NCBI RefSeq assembly: GCF_017104965.1
Contig: NZ_JAAGPR010000006.1
Span: forward strand, 1-64,000
DNA length: 64,000 bases
Direction of reading: 5' to 3'
From: Paraburkholderia sp. Ac-20340
GTDB taxonomy: Bacteria > Pseudomonadota > Gammaproteobacteria > Burkholderiales > Burkholderiaceae
Part shown: positions 24,859-34,379 of the stretch, piece after piece
Position numbering within the stretch: the stretch's first letter is position 1
Layout: each line of letters starts with the position of its first letter
Program-made: the position numbers and the translations under genes
Notes under the pieces: generated by a model
Told to the model about the DNA's origin: nothing
What the model saw: the letters and a program-made list of their open reading frames with translations, nothing else
Databases searched by the model: none

Positions 24859-25833
24859 ATGAAGCAAACGTATATCGCCGAATCGCCGGCGAGCGACGTG
24901 ACGGACAACGCCCAGGCCCGCGAGGGGGCCGAGGCGGCAAGCGGCGCGCGCAGCGAGCGTGATCCTTTCCTGACCGCGATGGGCGAGCGCGTGCGCATGC
25001 TGCGCGCGCGCCGCGGCATGACGCGCAAGGCGCTGGCGGCGGAGACGGGGCTCTCCGAGCGCCATCTGGCGAATCTGGAGTCGGGCGTGGGCAATGCCTC
25101 GGTGCTGGTCCTGCGGCAGATCGCGGCCACGCTGAACTGCGCGCTGGCCGAAGTGATCGGCGATGTCACGACTTCATCGGCGGAATGGTTGTTGATCCGC
25201 GAATTGCTGCAGGGGCGTGATCCGGCTGCCTTGCAGCGCGCGCGCGTGGCGCTGGCGGACATGTTCGCGCAAACGCCCGCCGACCCGCACCGCAACGAAC
25301 GCATCGCGCTGATCGGTCTGCGCGGCGCGGGCAAATCCACCTTCGGGCGGATGCTGGCGCAGGAACTCAAGGTGCCGTTCGTCGAACTCACGCGCGTGAT
25401 CGAGCAACTGGCCGGCTGCCCGCCGGCGGAAATCCATTCGCTATATGGCGCGAGCGCGTATCGCCGCTACGAGCAGCGCGCGCTGGACGCCGTGATCGCC
25501 GAACATGCGCGCGCCGTGATCGCCTTGCCGGGCGGGCTGGTGTCGGAGCCGGCGACCTTCAATACCTTGCTCGCGCACTGCTTCACGGTCTGGTTGCAGG
25601 CCGCGCCGGAAGACCATATGCGCCGCGTGATCGCGCAAGGCGATCTGCGCCCGATGTCGGGCAATAACGAGGCGATGGACGATCTCAAGCGCATTCTCGC
25701 GGGCCGCAGCGAGCTTTATGGCCGCGCGGATATGCGTTTCGATACCAGCGAAAAAACGCTTGCCGATGCCTATCTGCAACTGCGCGACCGGCTGGCGGCG
25801 CGGCTGGGCGCGGAGCCCGTGCGTATCGATTGA
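24859..25833 (+). CDS. boxR: BoxR/BzdR family transcriptional regulator
   Basis: 324 residues. Residues ~38-100 form an XRE helix-turn-helix (MGERVRMLRARRGMTRKALAAETGLSERHLANLESGVGN). Residues ~148-320 form a shikimate kinase-like domain with Walker A GLRGAGKST at 153-161. This pairing defines BzdR and BoxR, where the kinase-like part binds benzoyl-CoA and releases repression. The adjacent bclA and boxCBA genes fit that role. GGCCTCTGAAG precedes the ATG without a good ribosome site. Confidence 0.93.
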   Translation: MKQTYIAESPASDVTDNAQAREGAEAASGARSERDPFLTAMGERVRMLRARRGMTRKALAAETGLSERHLANLESGVGNASVLVLRQIAATLNCALAEVIGDVTTSSAEWLLIRELLQGRDPAALQRARVALADMFAQTPADPHRNERIALIGLRGAGKSTFGRMLAQELKVPFVELTRVIEQLAGCPPAEIHSLYGASAYRRYEQRALDAVIAEHARAVIALPGGLVSEPATFNTLLAHCFTVWLQAAPEDHMRRVIAQGDLRPMSGNNEAMDDLKRILAGRSELYGRADMRFDTSEKTLADAYLQLRDRLAARLGAEPVRID

Positions 25834-25893
25834 AGCCGGGCGGGTGCGCAGATGCATTTTGCTTCATGGTTTACCCGTCGCGCGGCGTAATAT

Positions 25894-25936
25894 GCACTAA
25901 AGTGTTTTACATGGGTTGGGTGCTGCACTATCGTTC
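25894..25936. promoter_or_regulatory. GCACTA elements in the boxC promoter
   Basis: GCACTAAAGTGT (dyad CACT/AGTG) at 25894 and GCACTATCGTTC at 25925, about 30 bp apart, both before boxC. They resemble GCACTATAGTAC upstream of boxR and are candidate BoxR sites. Confidence 0.45.
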
Positions 25937-25986
25937 AATGAAACGAGAGGCACATTCCCGCAATGTTCTCGATACCGGAGACGCCC

Positions 25987-27726
25987 ATGGCCGCCGCAGA
26001 CACGCCTGTCGCCCCGCCGCCTGTCCAGTCCGCTTCATCCGTTCCTCACTCCAGCGAAGCGGCCCGCACCCAGCGGGTCGATTACCGCACCGATCCCTCG
26101 CAGTATCGCCACTGGACCTTGAGCGTCGATGGCGTCGTCGCGACGCTCGGCATGGATGTCGCCGAAGACGGCGGAATTCGCGAGGGTTACCGGCTCAAGC
26201 TGAATTCGTACGATCTGGGCGTCGATATCGAGCTCTACGACGCGTTGCAGCGCATCCGCTTCGAACATCCGCAAGTGCGCAGCGTCGTCGTCACGAGTCT
26301 CAAGGAGCGCGTGTTCTGCTCGGGCGCGAACATTTTCATGCTGGGCCTTTCCACGCACGCGTGGAAGGTCAACTTCTGCAAGTTCACCAACGAAACGCGC
26401 AACGGCATCGAGGATTCGTCGCGGCATTCGGGGCTCAAATTCATTGCTGCCGTGAACGGCGCCTGTGCGGGCGGCGGTTATGAACTGGCGCTCGCGTGCG
26501 ATGAAATCCTGCTGGTGGACGATCGCTCGTCGACGGTCGCGTTGCCGGAAGTACCGTTGCTCGGCGTGCTGCCCGGCACGGGCGGTCTCACGCGCCTGAC
26601 CGACAAACGCAAGGTGCGTCACGACCGCGCCGATATTTTCTGCACCGTGGCCGAAGGCATCCGCGGCGAGCGCGCGAAAGCGTGGCGTCTCGTCGACGAT
26701 GTGATCAAGCCGAACCGTTTCGCCGACACCGTGCGCGCGCGCGCACTTGCGCTGGCCGCGCAGAGCGATCGTCCCGCCGACGCGCAAGGCGTCGCGCTCA
26801 CGCGTATCGAGCGAGTCGAACATGAAGGTGGATTGAGCTACGCGACTGTCGACGTATCGATCGATCGCGCGAAGCGCACGGCGACGTTCACCGTGAAGGC
26901 GCCGGATCTTTCGGCGTCGCCATTGCCGGAAAGTGTCGATGCGATCGTTGCCGCTGGCGCCGCATGGTGGCCGCTGCGCGTCGCGCGCGAACTCGACGAT
27001 GCGATTCTCTCGATGCGCAGCAACGAACTGGAAATCGGCAGCTGGATTCTGAAAACAGTGGGCGATGCGCGCGCCGTGCTGGCGGCCGATGCGGTCTTGC
27101 TTGCGCATCGCGATCACTGGTTCGTGCGCGAGACGATCGGCATGTTGCGCCGCACGCTCGCGCGTATCGATGTGTCTTCGCGCTCGCTGTTCGCGCTGAT
27201 CGAACCGGGCTCGTGCTTTGCCGGCACGCTGGCCGAACTCGCGTTTGCGGCGGATCGCAGCTATATGGCGGCGCTGCCGTCGAATCAAGACGAAGAGCCG
27301 GTTATTACGCTATCCGAAGCAAATTTCAGTCTGTATCCGATGGTCACGCAGCAGTCGCGACTGGCGCGGCGTTTCTACGCGGAAACTGAGCCGCTCGATG
27401 CTGCGCGTGCGCAGATCGGCCGCGCGCTCAAGCCGCTGGAAGCCGAGGCGCTCGGGCTGATCACCGCCGCGCCCGACGATATCGATTGGGCCGACGAAAT
27501 CCGCATCGCGCTGGAAGAGCGCGCCGCGATGTCGCCGGATGCGCTCACCGGCCTGGAAGCCAACCTGCGCTTCAATGGCGTGGAAACGATGGAGACGCGT
27601 ATCTTCGGGCGTCTTTCGGCGTGGCAGAACTGGATTTTCAATCGCCCCAACGCTGTTGGCGAGAAAGGCGCGCTCAAGGTGTACGGCAAGGGCAGCAAGG
27701 CGCAATTCGATCCCACGCGCGTTTGA
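25987..27726 (+). CDS. boxC: 2,3-epoxybenzoyl-CoA dihydrolase
   Basis: 579 residues from the ATG at 25987, which has GGAG six bases upstream; an in-frame ATG at 25963 is the alternative. It is a long crotonase-fold protein: VVVTSLKERVFCSGANIFMLGLSTHAWKVNFCKF and AAVNGACAGGGYELALACDEIL form the oxyanion region, and PLLGVLPGTGGLTRL follows. The length of about 550-580 residues and the double crotonase arrangement are those of BoxC. It opens the epoxide ring of 2,3-epoxybenzoyl-CoA hydrolytically, releasing formate. First gene of boxCBA. Confidence 0.93.
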   Translation: MAAADTPVAPPPVQSASSVPHSSEAARTQRVDYRTDPSQYRHWTLSVDGVVATLGMDVAEDGGIREGYRLKLNSYDLGVDIELYDALQRIRFEHPQVRSVVVTSLKERVFCSGANIFMLGLSTHAWKVNFCKFTNETRNGIEDSSRHSGLKFIAAVNGACAGGGYELALACDEILLVDDRSSTVALPEVPLLGVLPGTGGLTRLTDKRKVRHDRADIFCTVAEGIRGERAKAWRLVDDVIKPNRFADTVRARALALAAQSDRPADAQGVALTRIERVEHEGGLSYATVDVSIDRAKRTATFTVKAPDLSASPLPESVDAIVAAGAAWWPLRVARELDDAILSMRSNELEIGSWILKTVGDARAVLAADAVLLAHRDHWFVRETIGMLRRTLARIDVSSRSLFALIEPGSCFAGTLAELAFAADRSYMAALPSNQDEEPVITLSEANFSLYPMVTQQSRLARRFYAETEPLDAARAQIGRALKPLEAEALGLITAAPDDIDWADEIRIALEERAAMSPDALTGLEANLRFNGVETMETRIFGRLSAWQNWIFNRPNAVGEKGALKVYGKGSKAQFDPTRV

Positions 27727-27747
27727 TTGCGCACGCAAGGAACCGAC

Positions 27748-29187
27748 ATGTCCACGATCCCGTCGACGATCAACTACAGCGACAAGATTCCGAACAACGT
27801 CAATCTCGCCGATGACCGCGCGCTGCAGCGCGCGCTCGAACAATGGCAGCCGAACTTTCTCTCGTGGTGGGGCGACATGGGACCGGAAGGCTCGCACGGT
27901 TTCGACGTTTATCTACGCACCGCAGTGAGCGTGGATGCTGGAGGCTGGGCGCATTTCGATCACGTGAAAATGCCCGATTATCGCTGGGGTATTTTTCTCG
28001 CGCCGGGCGACGCGGACCGCAAGATTCACTTTGGCGCGCACAAGGGCGAGGCCGCGTGGCAGGACGTGCCGGGCGAGCATCGCGCGAACCTGCGCCGCAT
28101 TATCGTCACGCAAGGCGATACGGAACCGGCTTCCGTCGAGCAGCAGCGGCATTTGGGACTGACCGCGCCGTCCATGTACGATCTGCGCAATCTCTTTCAG
28201 GTGAATGTGGAAGAGGGGCGGCATTTGTGGGCGATGGTGTATCTGCTGCATCGACACTTTGGCCGAGATGGTCGTGAGGAAGCCGAAGCATTGCTGGAGC
28301 GTCGTTCTGGCGACGACGACAACCCACGCATACTCGGTGCATTCAACGAAAAAACGCCGGACTGGCTGGCGTTTTTCATGTTCACCTATTTCACCGATCG
28401 CGACGGCAAGTTCCAGCTTTCCGCGCTCGCCGAATCGGGCTTCGATCCGCTTGCCCGCACCACGAAATTCATGCTGACCGAAGAAGCGCACCATATGTTC
28501 GTGGGCGAATCGGGCGTTTCGCGCGTGGTGCAGCGCACGGCGCAGGTCATGAACGAACTCGGCACCGACGATGCGAAGCGCCTGCGCGAAGCGGGCGTGA
28601 TCGATCTGGAAACGATTCAGCGCTACCTGAATTTCCACTACTCGGTAACGATCGACCTGTTCGGCGCCGATCATTCGTCGAATGCGGCCACGTTTTACAG
28701 CGCGGGCCTCAAGGGACGCTATGAAGAAACAAAGCGCGACGACGATCATCAACTCGAAGGCCAGACGTATCGCCTGCTCGACGTGCAGGACGGCAAACTC
28801 GTCGAGCGTGAGGTGCCGATGCTCAACGCCATGAACGAAGTCCTGCGCGACGATTACATCAAGGATTCGGTGGCGGGTGTGAACCGCTGGAACAAGGTGC
28901 TGGAGAAGGCGGGTATTGCGTTGCGGCTGAGTGTGCCGCACAAGGCGTTCAACCGGCGTATCGGCACGTTTGCGGGCGTGCGCGTCGCGCCGGATGGCCG
29001 CGTGATCGACGAAGCGCAATGGGCCGCGAACGAGGCGAACTGGCTGCCCAGCGCCGATGACCGCGCCTATGTGGCCTCGCTCATGGGGCGCGTGGTCGAG
29101 CCCGGCAAGTTCGCCAACTGGATCGCGCCGCCTGCGATGGGCATCAATCGCCAGCCCGTCGATTTCGACTATGTGCGCTTCGATTGA
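27748..29187 (+). CDS. boxB: benzoyl-CoA 2,3-epoxidase, diiron oxygenase subunit
   Basis: 479 residues from the ATG at 27748, with AAGGAA upstream, 21 bp after boxC. Two diiron ligand motifs are visible: EEGRH at 155-159 and EEAHH at 245-249, each of the ExxH kind, in a helical domain. The sequence PNNVNLADDRALQRALEQWQPNFLSWWGDMGP is typical of BoxB. With BoxA supplying electrons it converts benzoyl-CoA, O2 and NADPH to 2,3-epoxybenzoyl-CoA. Confidence 0.95.
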   Translation: MSTIPSTINYSDKIPNNVNLADDRALQRALEQWQPNFLSWWGDMGPEGSHGFDVYLRTAVSVDAGGWAHFDHVKMPDYRWGIFLAPGDADRKIHFGAHKGEAAWQDVPGEHRANLRRIIVTQGDTEPASVEQQRHLGLTAPSMYDLRNLFQVNVEEGRHLWAMVYLLHRHFGRDGREEAEALLERRSGDDDNPRILGAFNEKTPDWLAFFMFTYFTDRDGKFQLSALAESGFDPLARTTKFMLTEEAHHMFVGESGVSRVVQRTAQVMNELGTDDAKRLREAGVIDLETIQRYLNFHYSVTIDLFGADHSSNAATFYSAGLKGRYEETKRDDDHQLEGQTYRLLDVQDGKLVEREVPMLNAMNEVLRDDYIKDSVAGVNRWNKVLEKAGIALRLSVPHKAFNRRIGTFAGVRVAPDGRVIDEAQWAANEANWLPSADDRAYVASLMGRVVEPGKFANWIAPPAMGINRQPVDFDYVRFD

Positions 29188-29199
29188 ATCGACGTTCTT

Positions 29200-30423
29200 A
29201 TGGACACTCCCGTTGATACGCTCAGGCAGCATCTGATCGATCCTGAGATCTGCATTCGCTGCAATACCTGCGAAGAGACCTGCCCGATCGATGCGATTAC
29301 GCACGACGGCGTCAATTACGTCGTCAAGGCCGAGGTCTGCAACGGCTGCATGGCATGCGTGCCGCCGTGCCCGACCGGGGCGATCGACAACTGGCGCACG
29401 GTGCTTAAGAGCGCGGCTTATAGCCTCGACGCTCAATACGGCTGGGACGAATTGCCCGCGCAGAATGCAGCGGTGCCGCAACTGGCGCAGGAAACCGCCC
29501 CCGCGGATGCGCGCGAAGATGCGCCGGTTGCCGCGTCGGATACCGTGCGCGGATCGACGGTGCCGCCGTGGTCGGCGGCGCGGCCCTATGTGCAGCTTTA
29601 CACGCACAAGACGCCGGCCACGGCGATCGTGGTCGGCAATTACCGCCTCACCGACGCCGCCGCGCCCAGCGACATCCACCATATCGTGCTGGACTTCGGC
29701 GCGCTGTCTTTTCCGGTTCTGGAAGGGCAGTCGATCGGCATTCTGCCGCCGGGTACGAGCGCCGATGGCCGCCCGCATCACGCGCGCCAGTATTCGATTG
29801 CGAGCCCGCGCGATGGCGAGCGTCCCGGTTACAACAACGTCTCGCTCACCGTCAAGCGCGTGACGCGCGAGCACAGCGATGCCACGGACGGCGTGTGCTC
29901 GAACTATCTCTGCGATCTGAAAAAGGGCGATGTGGTGACGGTGATCGGCCCGTTCGGCAACACGTTCCTGATGCCGAACCACCCGGGTTCGCATCTGCTC
30001 ATGATCTGCACAGGCACCGGCTCCGCGCCGATGCGCGCGATGACGGAGTATCGGCGTCGCCGCAGGCCAGGCGAAGCGACCGGAAAACTCATGCTGTTCT
30101 TCGGCGCACGCACGAGCGAGGAATTGCCTTATTTCGGACCGCTGATGAATCTGCCGAAGGATTTTATCGATACCAATCTGGCTTTTTCGCGCGCGCCCGG
30201 GCAGCCAAAACGCTATGTACAGGACGCCATGCGCGAGCGCGCCGGTGACGTCGCACAATTGCTGAAAGACGGCAACACGCACATCTACGTGTGCGGACTC
30301 AAGGGCATGGAAGACGGCGTGCTGCAAACCCTGGCCGATATCGCCGCCGCCCACGGCATGGCGTGGGCCGCGCTCTGGGAACAACTCAAGCGGGAAGGGC
30401 GGCTGCACCTGGAAACGTACTGA
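29200..30423 (+). CDS. boxA: benzoyl-CoA 2,3-epoxidase, reductase subunit
   Basis: 407 residues, 12 bp after boxB. Two 4Fe-4S motifs at the N-terminus (Cys18, 21, 24, 28 and Cys47, 50, 53, 57) are followed by an Ala/Pro-rich linker (residues ~90-125) and a ferredoxin-NADP reductase-like part: RQYSIASP (FAD), [10 protein letters not shown] (NADP) and [16 protein letters not shown] at the C-terminus. It transfers electrons from NADPH to BoxB. The start lacks a clear ribosome site, so coupling to boxB is likely. Confidence 0.95.
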   Translation: MDTPVDTLRQHLIDPEICIRCNTCEETCPIDAITHDGVNYVVKAEVCNGCMACVPPCPTGAIDNWRTVLKSAAYSLDAQYGWDELPAQNAAVPQLAQETAPADAREDAPVAASDTVRGSTVPPWSAARPYVQLYTHKTPATAIVVGNYRLTDAAAPSDIHHIVLDFGALSFPVLEGQSIGILPPGTSADGRPHHARQYSIASPRDGERPGYNNVSLTVKRVTREHSDATDGVCSNYLCDLKKGDVVTVIGPFGNTFLMPNHPGSHLLMICTGTGSAPMRAMTEYRRRRRPGEATGKLMLFFGARTSEELPYFGPLMNLPKDFIDTNLAFSRAPGQPKRYVQDAMRERAGDVAQLLKDGNTHIYVCGLKGMEDGVLQTLADIAAAHGMAWAALWEQLKREGRLHLETY

Positions 30424-30571
30424 CGCGGCCGATCGAAACCTCCTGGCAAAACCGCACTCCAAACCAGGCAAAAAGCATTTAAGCACGATCGTTCGCAACA
30501 AGGTAGGATGTCGGAATCGCGTGGTGCCCGGCGCGGGCGCCGCACGCTCAACTGATGGAGACCTTTTGCCC

Positions 30572-31030
30572 ATGAACCTCGTTTCCGAACTGCCCGCTGG
30601 CCTGACCGGCCTCGAACAATTGCAGCAGATGATCAAGAACGGCCGCGTTGCGCCCATCGGCGAAACGTTGGGTTTCAAGCTGGTGGAAGTGGAGGAAGGA
30701 CGCGTCGTATTCGAAGGCATGCCCGGCCTGCACGCCTATAACCCGATCGGTACGGTGCACGGCGGCTATGCGGCCACGCTGCTCGATTCGGCTTGCGGTT
30801 GCGCGGCGCACTCGCGTCTCGCGGCGAATCAGGGCTACACCACGCTCGAACTGAAGGTTGCCTATCATCGCGCGATGACGGCCAGCACTGGGCCGGTGTA
30901 CGCCGAAGGCCGCGTGTTGACCATCGGCCGCCGCGCCGCGTTCGCGGAAGCGACGATCAAGGATGCGGCCGGCAAGCTCTACGCTTCGGCTACGTCCACG
31001 CTGCTGGTGTTCGAGCGCGAGGCCGGCTGA
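30572..31030 (+). CDS. PaaI-type hotdog thioesterase
   Basis: 152 residues. VHGGYAATLLDSACGCAAHS is the hotdog-fold motif with the Gly-Gly turn and the acidic residue in the active-site helix. GFKLVEVEEGRVVFEG and YATSTLLVFE-like end match PaaI/YigI enzymes. It hydrolyses acyl- or aryl-CoA thioesters. Lying 150 bp after boxA on the same strand, it may release CoA trapped as dead-end benzoyl thioesters, although it may also be transcribed separately. Confidence 0.88.
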   Translation: MNLVSELPAGLTGLEQLQQMIKNGRVAPIGETLGFKLVEVEEGRVVFEGMPGLHAYNPIGTVHGGYAATLLDSACGCAAHSRLAANQGYTTLELKVAYHRAMTASTGPVYAEGRVLTIGRRAAFAEATIKDAAGKLYASATSTLLVFEREAG

Positions 31031-31185
31031 CGCCAGAAGAGACACAAAGACGGCATCCAGAAGGCACACGGGATTCGGGCGGGTTATCGTTAGATGTTTC
31101 GAGAACCCGACCCGTTTCGCCGCTGCCAGAGCACCATGGCCTGCGCTCGCCGCGGCGGCGAATCTCCTGAGCGAAGGGGGCAAGC

Positions 31186-32370
31186 ATGGATGCTGCGCGC
31201 AGGCGCGTCGTCGCGACGCTGGGAGTGAGCGCACTGGCGGCGCTGGGGCGCTTACGTGCGGTGCGGGCCGCGCCGCCGGCTGCGTCTGCATCGGCATCTG
31301 CATCGGCACCTGCGCTCGAAACAGTCGCCACTTTCCGCGATCAATTCAGGCTCGCGGGTATCGGCGTGACGCGCACGGGCCGTGTGTTTGCCGCTGCGCC
31401 TTCTGCCCTCAAGCGCTCGCGTTTCAGCGTGGTCGAAGTCGATCTGCGCAGCGGCGCGTTGCTGCCGTTTCCTGATGCCTACTGGAATGCCTACAAGCCG
31501 CACAAGCCAGGAGACCGCCAATGGGTCTGCGTGCAGGCGCTCTGGGTGGACGAGCGCGATCGACTCTGGGTACTCGATTCGTCGTTGCCTGGTGCGGACA
31601 GGCGTCTGCAGCCGCCCAAACTCATTCAATTCGATATCGATAAAGCCGCGCCCGTGCGGCCTTATACGTTTGGAAACGCCATTACGCCGGCCGATGCGCC
31701 CAACGATGTGCGTATCGATCTTCAGCACGGTTATGCGTACATCAGCATCGCGGGCAATCGTGGCGGCGTGCTGGTCGTGCGCCTGAGCGACGGACTCGCG
31801 CGGCTCGCGCTGGCGGGCGACCGTTCGGCGATGGCCGATCCGTCGCAGCATCTGGTGCTGGACGGGCGCGTGGCGCGCGGCCCGGACGGCAAGACCTTCA
31901 CGATGCAGACCAACGGCATTGCGCTCTCGCCGCAGCGCGACTGGCTCTACTATCGCGCGCTCACCGACCATCACTACTGGCGCGTGCCGACCGACGCGCT
32001 GATCGACGCTACGCTCCCGGCCACCGTGCTTTCGCAACAGGTGCAATCGCTCGGCGATTACGCGCTTGCAGCAGGCCTGTTGATGGGCGCGGACGGCACG
32101 CTATACGGTGGCGATCTCGAACATCGTTCGGTGATCGCACTCACGCCGGCGGACCGGAACGGCCAACCGGGTTTCACGCAGCGCACGCTCGTAGACGGCG
32201 CTGGTCACATCACCTGGGCCGATAGTTTCGCATTGCAGAATAATGATCTCTATTTCGCCGATTCGAACTGGCATGAACTGAATGCGTTGAATGGCTATCC
32301 GCGCAAGGATCGCGTATCGATCTTTCGTATCAAGCTGCCGCCGCAACCTGTGGGACTCTTTGCGGGTTGA
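31186..32370 (+). CDS. yellow / major royal jelly protein family protein, exported
   Basis: 394 residues, with AAGGGGG seven bases upstream of the ATG. The N-terminus has an arginine-rich start (MDAARRRVVATLG), a hydrophobic stretch to VRAAPP and then an Ala-Ser repeat, so it is exported, possibly by Tat. The body reads as a six-bladed propeller of the MRJP/yellow family: NAYKPHKPGDRQWVCVQALWVDERDRLWVLDSS, LIQFDID, DLQHGYAYISIA, GIALSPQRDWLYYRALTDHHYWRVPT and HITWADSFALQNNDLYFADSNWHEL. Function of bacterial members is not established. A 12-base repeat in the linker (GCATCG/GCATCT) could slip. Confidence 0.88.
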   Translation: MDAARRRVVATLGVSALAALGRLRAVRAAPPAASASASASAPALETVATFRDQFRLAGIGVTRTGRVFAAAPSALKRSRFSVVEVDLRSGALLPFPDAYWNAYKPHKPGDRQWVCVQALWVDERDRLWVLDSSLPGADRRLQPPKLIQFDIDKAAPVRPYTFGNAITPADAPNDVRIDLQHGYAYISIAGNRGGVLVVRLSDGLARLALAGDRSAMADPSQHLVLDGRVARGPDGKTFTMQTNGIALSPQRDWLYYRALTDHHYWRVPTDALIDATLPATVLSQQVQSLGDYALAAGLLMGADGTLYGGDLEHRSVIALTPADRNGQPGFTQRTLVDGAGHITWADSFALQNNDLYFADSNWHELNALNGYPRKDRVSIFRIKLPPQPVGLFAG

Positions 32371-32381
32371 TCGATGCAGAC

Positions 32382-32406
32382 GCCCGCGCCATTGGGTGGC
32401 GCGGGC
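32382..32406. terminator. hairpin between convergent genes
   Basis: GCCCGCGCCA, five-base loop, TGGCGCGGGC; an outer TGATCG/CGATCA pair extends it. No long T-run, so its strength is uncertain. Confidence 0.5.
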
Positions 32407-32421
32407 CGATCAAAAGCGGCA

Positions 32422-33333
32422 TCAGAGGGCGCCGTGCGCCTTGTCTTCGACCAGCTTCACGAGCGTGTGCAGCATGCGGTTGGCGGGCGTGGCAACGCCC
32501 AGCGCCTCGCCGCGTTGCACGACGAAACCGTTGAGATGATCGATTTCGCTGCGCTTGCCGCGTGCGAGATCCTGCGCCGTGGACGAATACTGCTCCTGCA
32601 TGGTCTCGGCGATACGGCTCACGGCCGCGTCTACATCGGCGGGCAGCGTGACGCCGTCGGCCTGCGCGACGGCCTTGCATTCGGCCACCACGTCGCGCAT
32701 GGCGTCGCGCACGCCCACGCCTTGCACAAGGCGACCATACGGCAATTGCGAAAGCGCCGAAAGCGCGTTGTACGCGCAGTTCAGAATCAGCTTCGACCAG
32801 AGCGCGCCGCGCACATTCGCGGAGATTTCCGTGGGCACGCCCGCAGCGATCAACGTCTGTGCGACCGCTTCGCTGCTGCGCGACGGCTCGATCACCAGTT
32901 CGCCGCGCCCGTTGTGGCGCACGTGACCGGGACCGGCCATGCCGCTCGCCACGTAGACGACGGCAGCGGCCACATCCTGCGAAATCGTCTTGCGCAGACG
33001 ATCGGCGTTATCCACGCCGTTTTGCAGCGTGAGCACCAGCGCATCGGCAGGCAGATGCGCCGCGATCGACGCGCCCGCGCTTTCGGTATCGGTCGATTTC
33101 ACGCAGAACAGCACGAGCTGCGCACCGGCCACAGCGGAAGCTTCCGTGCTTGCGTGCAGATGCGGCGCGCCGATGCGTTCGTCGAAAGTCTGCGCTTCGA
33201 GCCGCAGCCCGTCGCGTTCGATCGCTTCGACGTGCTGCGGACGGCCGATCAACACGACATCGTGTCCCGCGCGCGCAAGCATGCCGCCGTAATAGCAGCC
33301 CACCGCGCCTGCGCCCATGATGGCAACTTTCAT
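32422..33333 (-). CDS. 2-dehydropantoate 2-reductase family protein (PanE/ApbA)
   Basis: 303 residues from the ATG at 33333. Another ATG lies at 33339, but GGAG stands only two bases before it and eight before 33333, so the inner one is preferred. MKVAIMGAGAVGCYYGGMLARAGHDV is the NADPH-binding start. LTLQNGVDN and the C-terminal helical domain with WSKLILNCAYNALSAL, which holds the catalytic Lys, match PanE. The usual reaction makes pantoate for coenzyme A, but such paralogues often act on other 2-oxo acids. The nitroreductase gene lies 71 bp upstream on the same strand. Confidence 0.88.
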   Translation of the reverse strand: MKVAIMGAGAVGCYYGGMLARAGHDVVLIGRPQHVEAIERDGLRLEAQTFDERIGAPHLHASTEASAVAGAQLVLFCVKSTDTESAGASIAAHLPADALVLTLQNGVDNADRLRKTISQDVAAAVVYVASGMAGPGHVRHNGRGELVIEPSRSSEAVAQTLIAAGVPTEISANVRGALWSKLILNCAYNALSALSQLPYGRLVQGVGVRDAMRDVVAECKAVAQADGVTLPADVDAAVSRIAETMQEQYSSTAQDLARGKRSEIDHLNGFVVQRGEALGVATPANRMLHTLVKLVEDKAHGAL

Positions 33334-33404
33334 CTGCATGACTCCGTGCTCAATGTAGTTGTGCGTGCAACAAATGCCAATATGGATGTGCCGCCGCGCC
33401 GGAT

Positions 33405-34253
33405 TTAACGCAGTTCGAAACCGAGTGCGTTGAGCGCGTCGCGCAGGCGGTCGCGGCCATGCAGCGATTCGCGGCTGCGCCAGCGCGCGAGCGAACGCGA
33501 GGTCCAGCCCGCTGCGCTTTGACCTTGCGAGGTCTGGAATGCGCCGATGGTTTCGTCGTATTGCGCGATGCCTGCCGGTTGCGAAGCGGCGTCGTATTGC
33601 TCGCGATGGAGCACGACCGGCTGCGGCAAACGCGGTTTGATCTGCGCGGCTTGCGATTCATCGGCATAACCCACGCACAGGCCGAACACCGGCAACACGC
33701 GCGGCGGCAGGCCGAGTTCGGCGGCGACCTGCTCGGGCTGATTGCGGATCGCACCGATATACACCGCGCTCATGCCGAGCGATTCGAGCGCCACCACGGC
33801 ATTTTGCGCCGCGAGCGCCGCGTCGATCACGCCGACGAACAGCGTTTCCAGATAGTGCAGGCCTTCGGCGCTGGCGTTGGTGCGCTCGGCGGCGGCTTCG
33901 AGACGGTTGAGGTCGGCGAGCCAGACGAGGAACAGCGGCGCTTCGCGGATCTGCGACTGATTCGAAGCGAGCGCCGAAAGACGCGCCTTGCGCTCCGGGT
34001 CTTCGATGGCAACCACGCTCCAGGTCTGCAGATTCGACGACGTCGAAGCCGATTGCGCGGCGGCGATCAGCGTTTCGAGCGTGCCTTCGGGCAGCGGCTT
34101 GTCGGCGTAATTGCGGACCGAACGGTGTGCGAGCAGCGAATCGAGCGTCTCGTTCCAGGCCGGCAGCGGCGCGCTCCAGGGCGTGCCGTAGCGGGTTTCG
34201 AGAGCACGTTGAGCGGGGGCGATGGACGTTTCGGGCGAGGTGAGGGTGGACAT
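33405..34253 (-). CDS. nitroreductase family flavoprotein (NfsA-like)
   Basis: 282 residues. SLLAHRSVRNYADKPLPEGTLETLIAAAQSASTSSNLQTWSVVAI is the FMN-binding start of NfsA/FRP-type enzymes, with the RSVRxY motif. ALAAQNAVVALESLGMSAVYIGAIRNQPEQVAAELGLP is the dimer helix region, and GLCVGYA follows. The C-terminal SRESLHGRDRLRDALNALGF matches NADPH-dependent members. It reduces quinones, nitro compounds or flavins by two electrons. It lies upstream of the PanE-like gene and may share its transcript. Confidence 0.88.
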   Translation of the reverse strand: MSTLTSPETSIAPAQRALETRYGTPWSAPLPAWNETLDSLLAHRSVRNYADKPLPEGTLETLIAAAQSASTSSNLQTWSVVAIEDPERKARLSALASNQSQIREAPLFLVWLADLNRLEAAAERTNASAEGLHYLETLFVGVIDAALAAQNAVVALESLGMSAVYIGAIRNQPEQVAAELGLPPRVLPVFGLCVGYADESQAAQIKPRLPQPVVLHREQYDAASQPAGIAQYDETIGAFQTSQGQSAAGWTSRSLARWRSRESLHGRDRLRDALNALGFELR

Positions 34254-34379
34254 CGGGTCTTCTACTCCGGCAAAGACGATTGAAAGCGGTGCGCCAGGGC
34301 GCGAGCGCCGTATGGTACATGGGCTGCGCGAATGGTGCTTGCGATGCCCTGCCGGCGGGTTGCCGCCCAGGATCGCCGC

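Noticed and set aside
27913..30720. A 935-codon minus-strand open frame across boxB and boxA
   Set aside because: Codon bias in high-GC genes keeps the opposite strand open. boxB and boxA are firmly identified on the plus strand.
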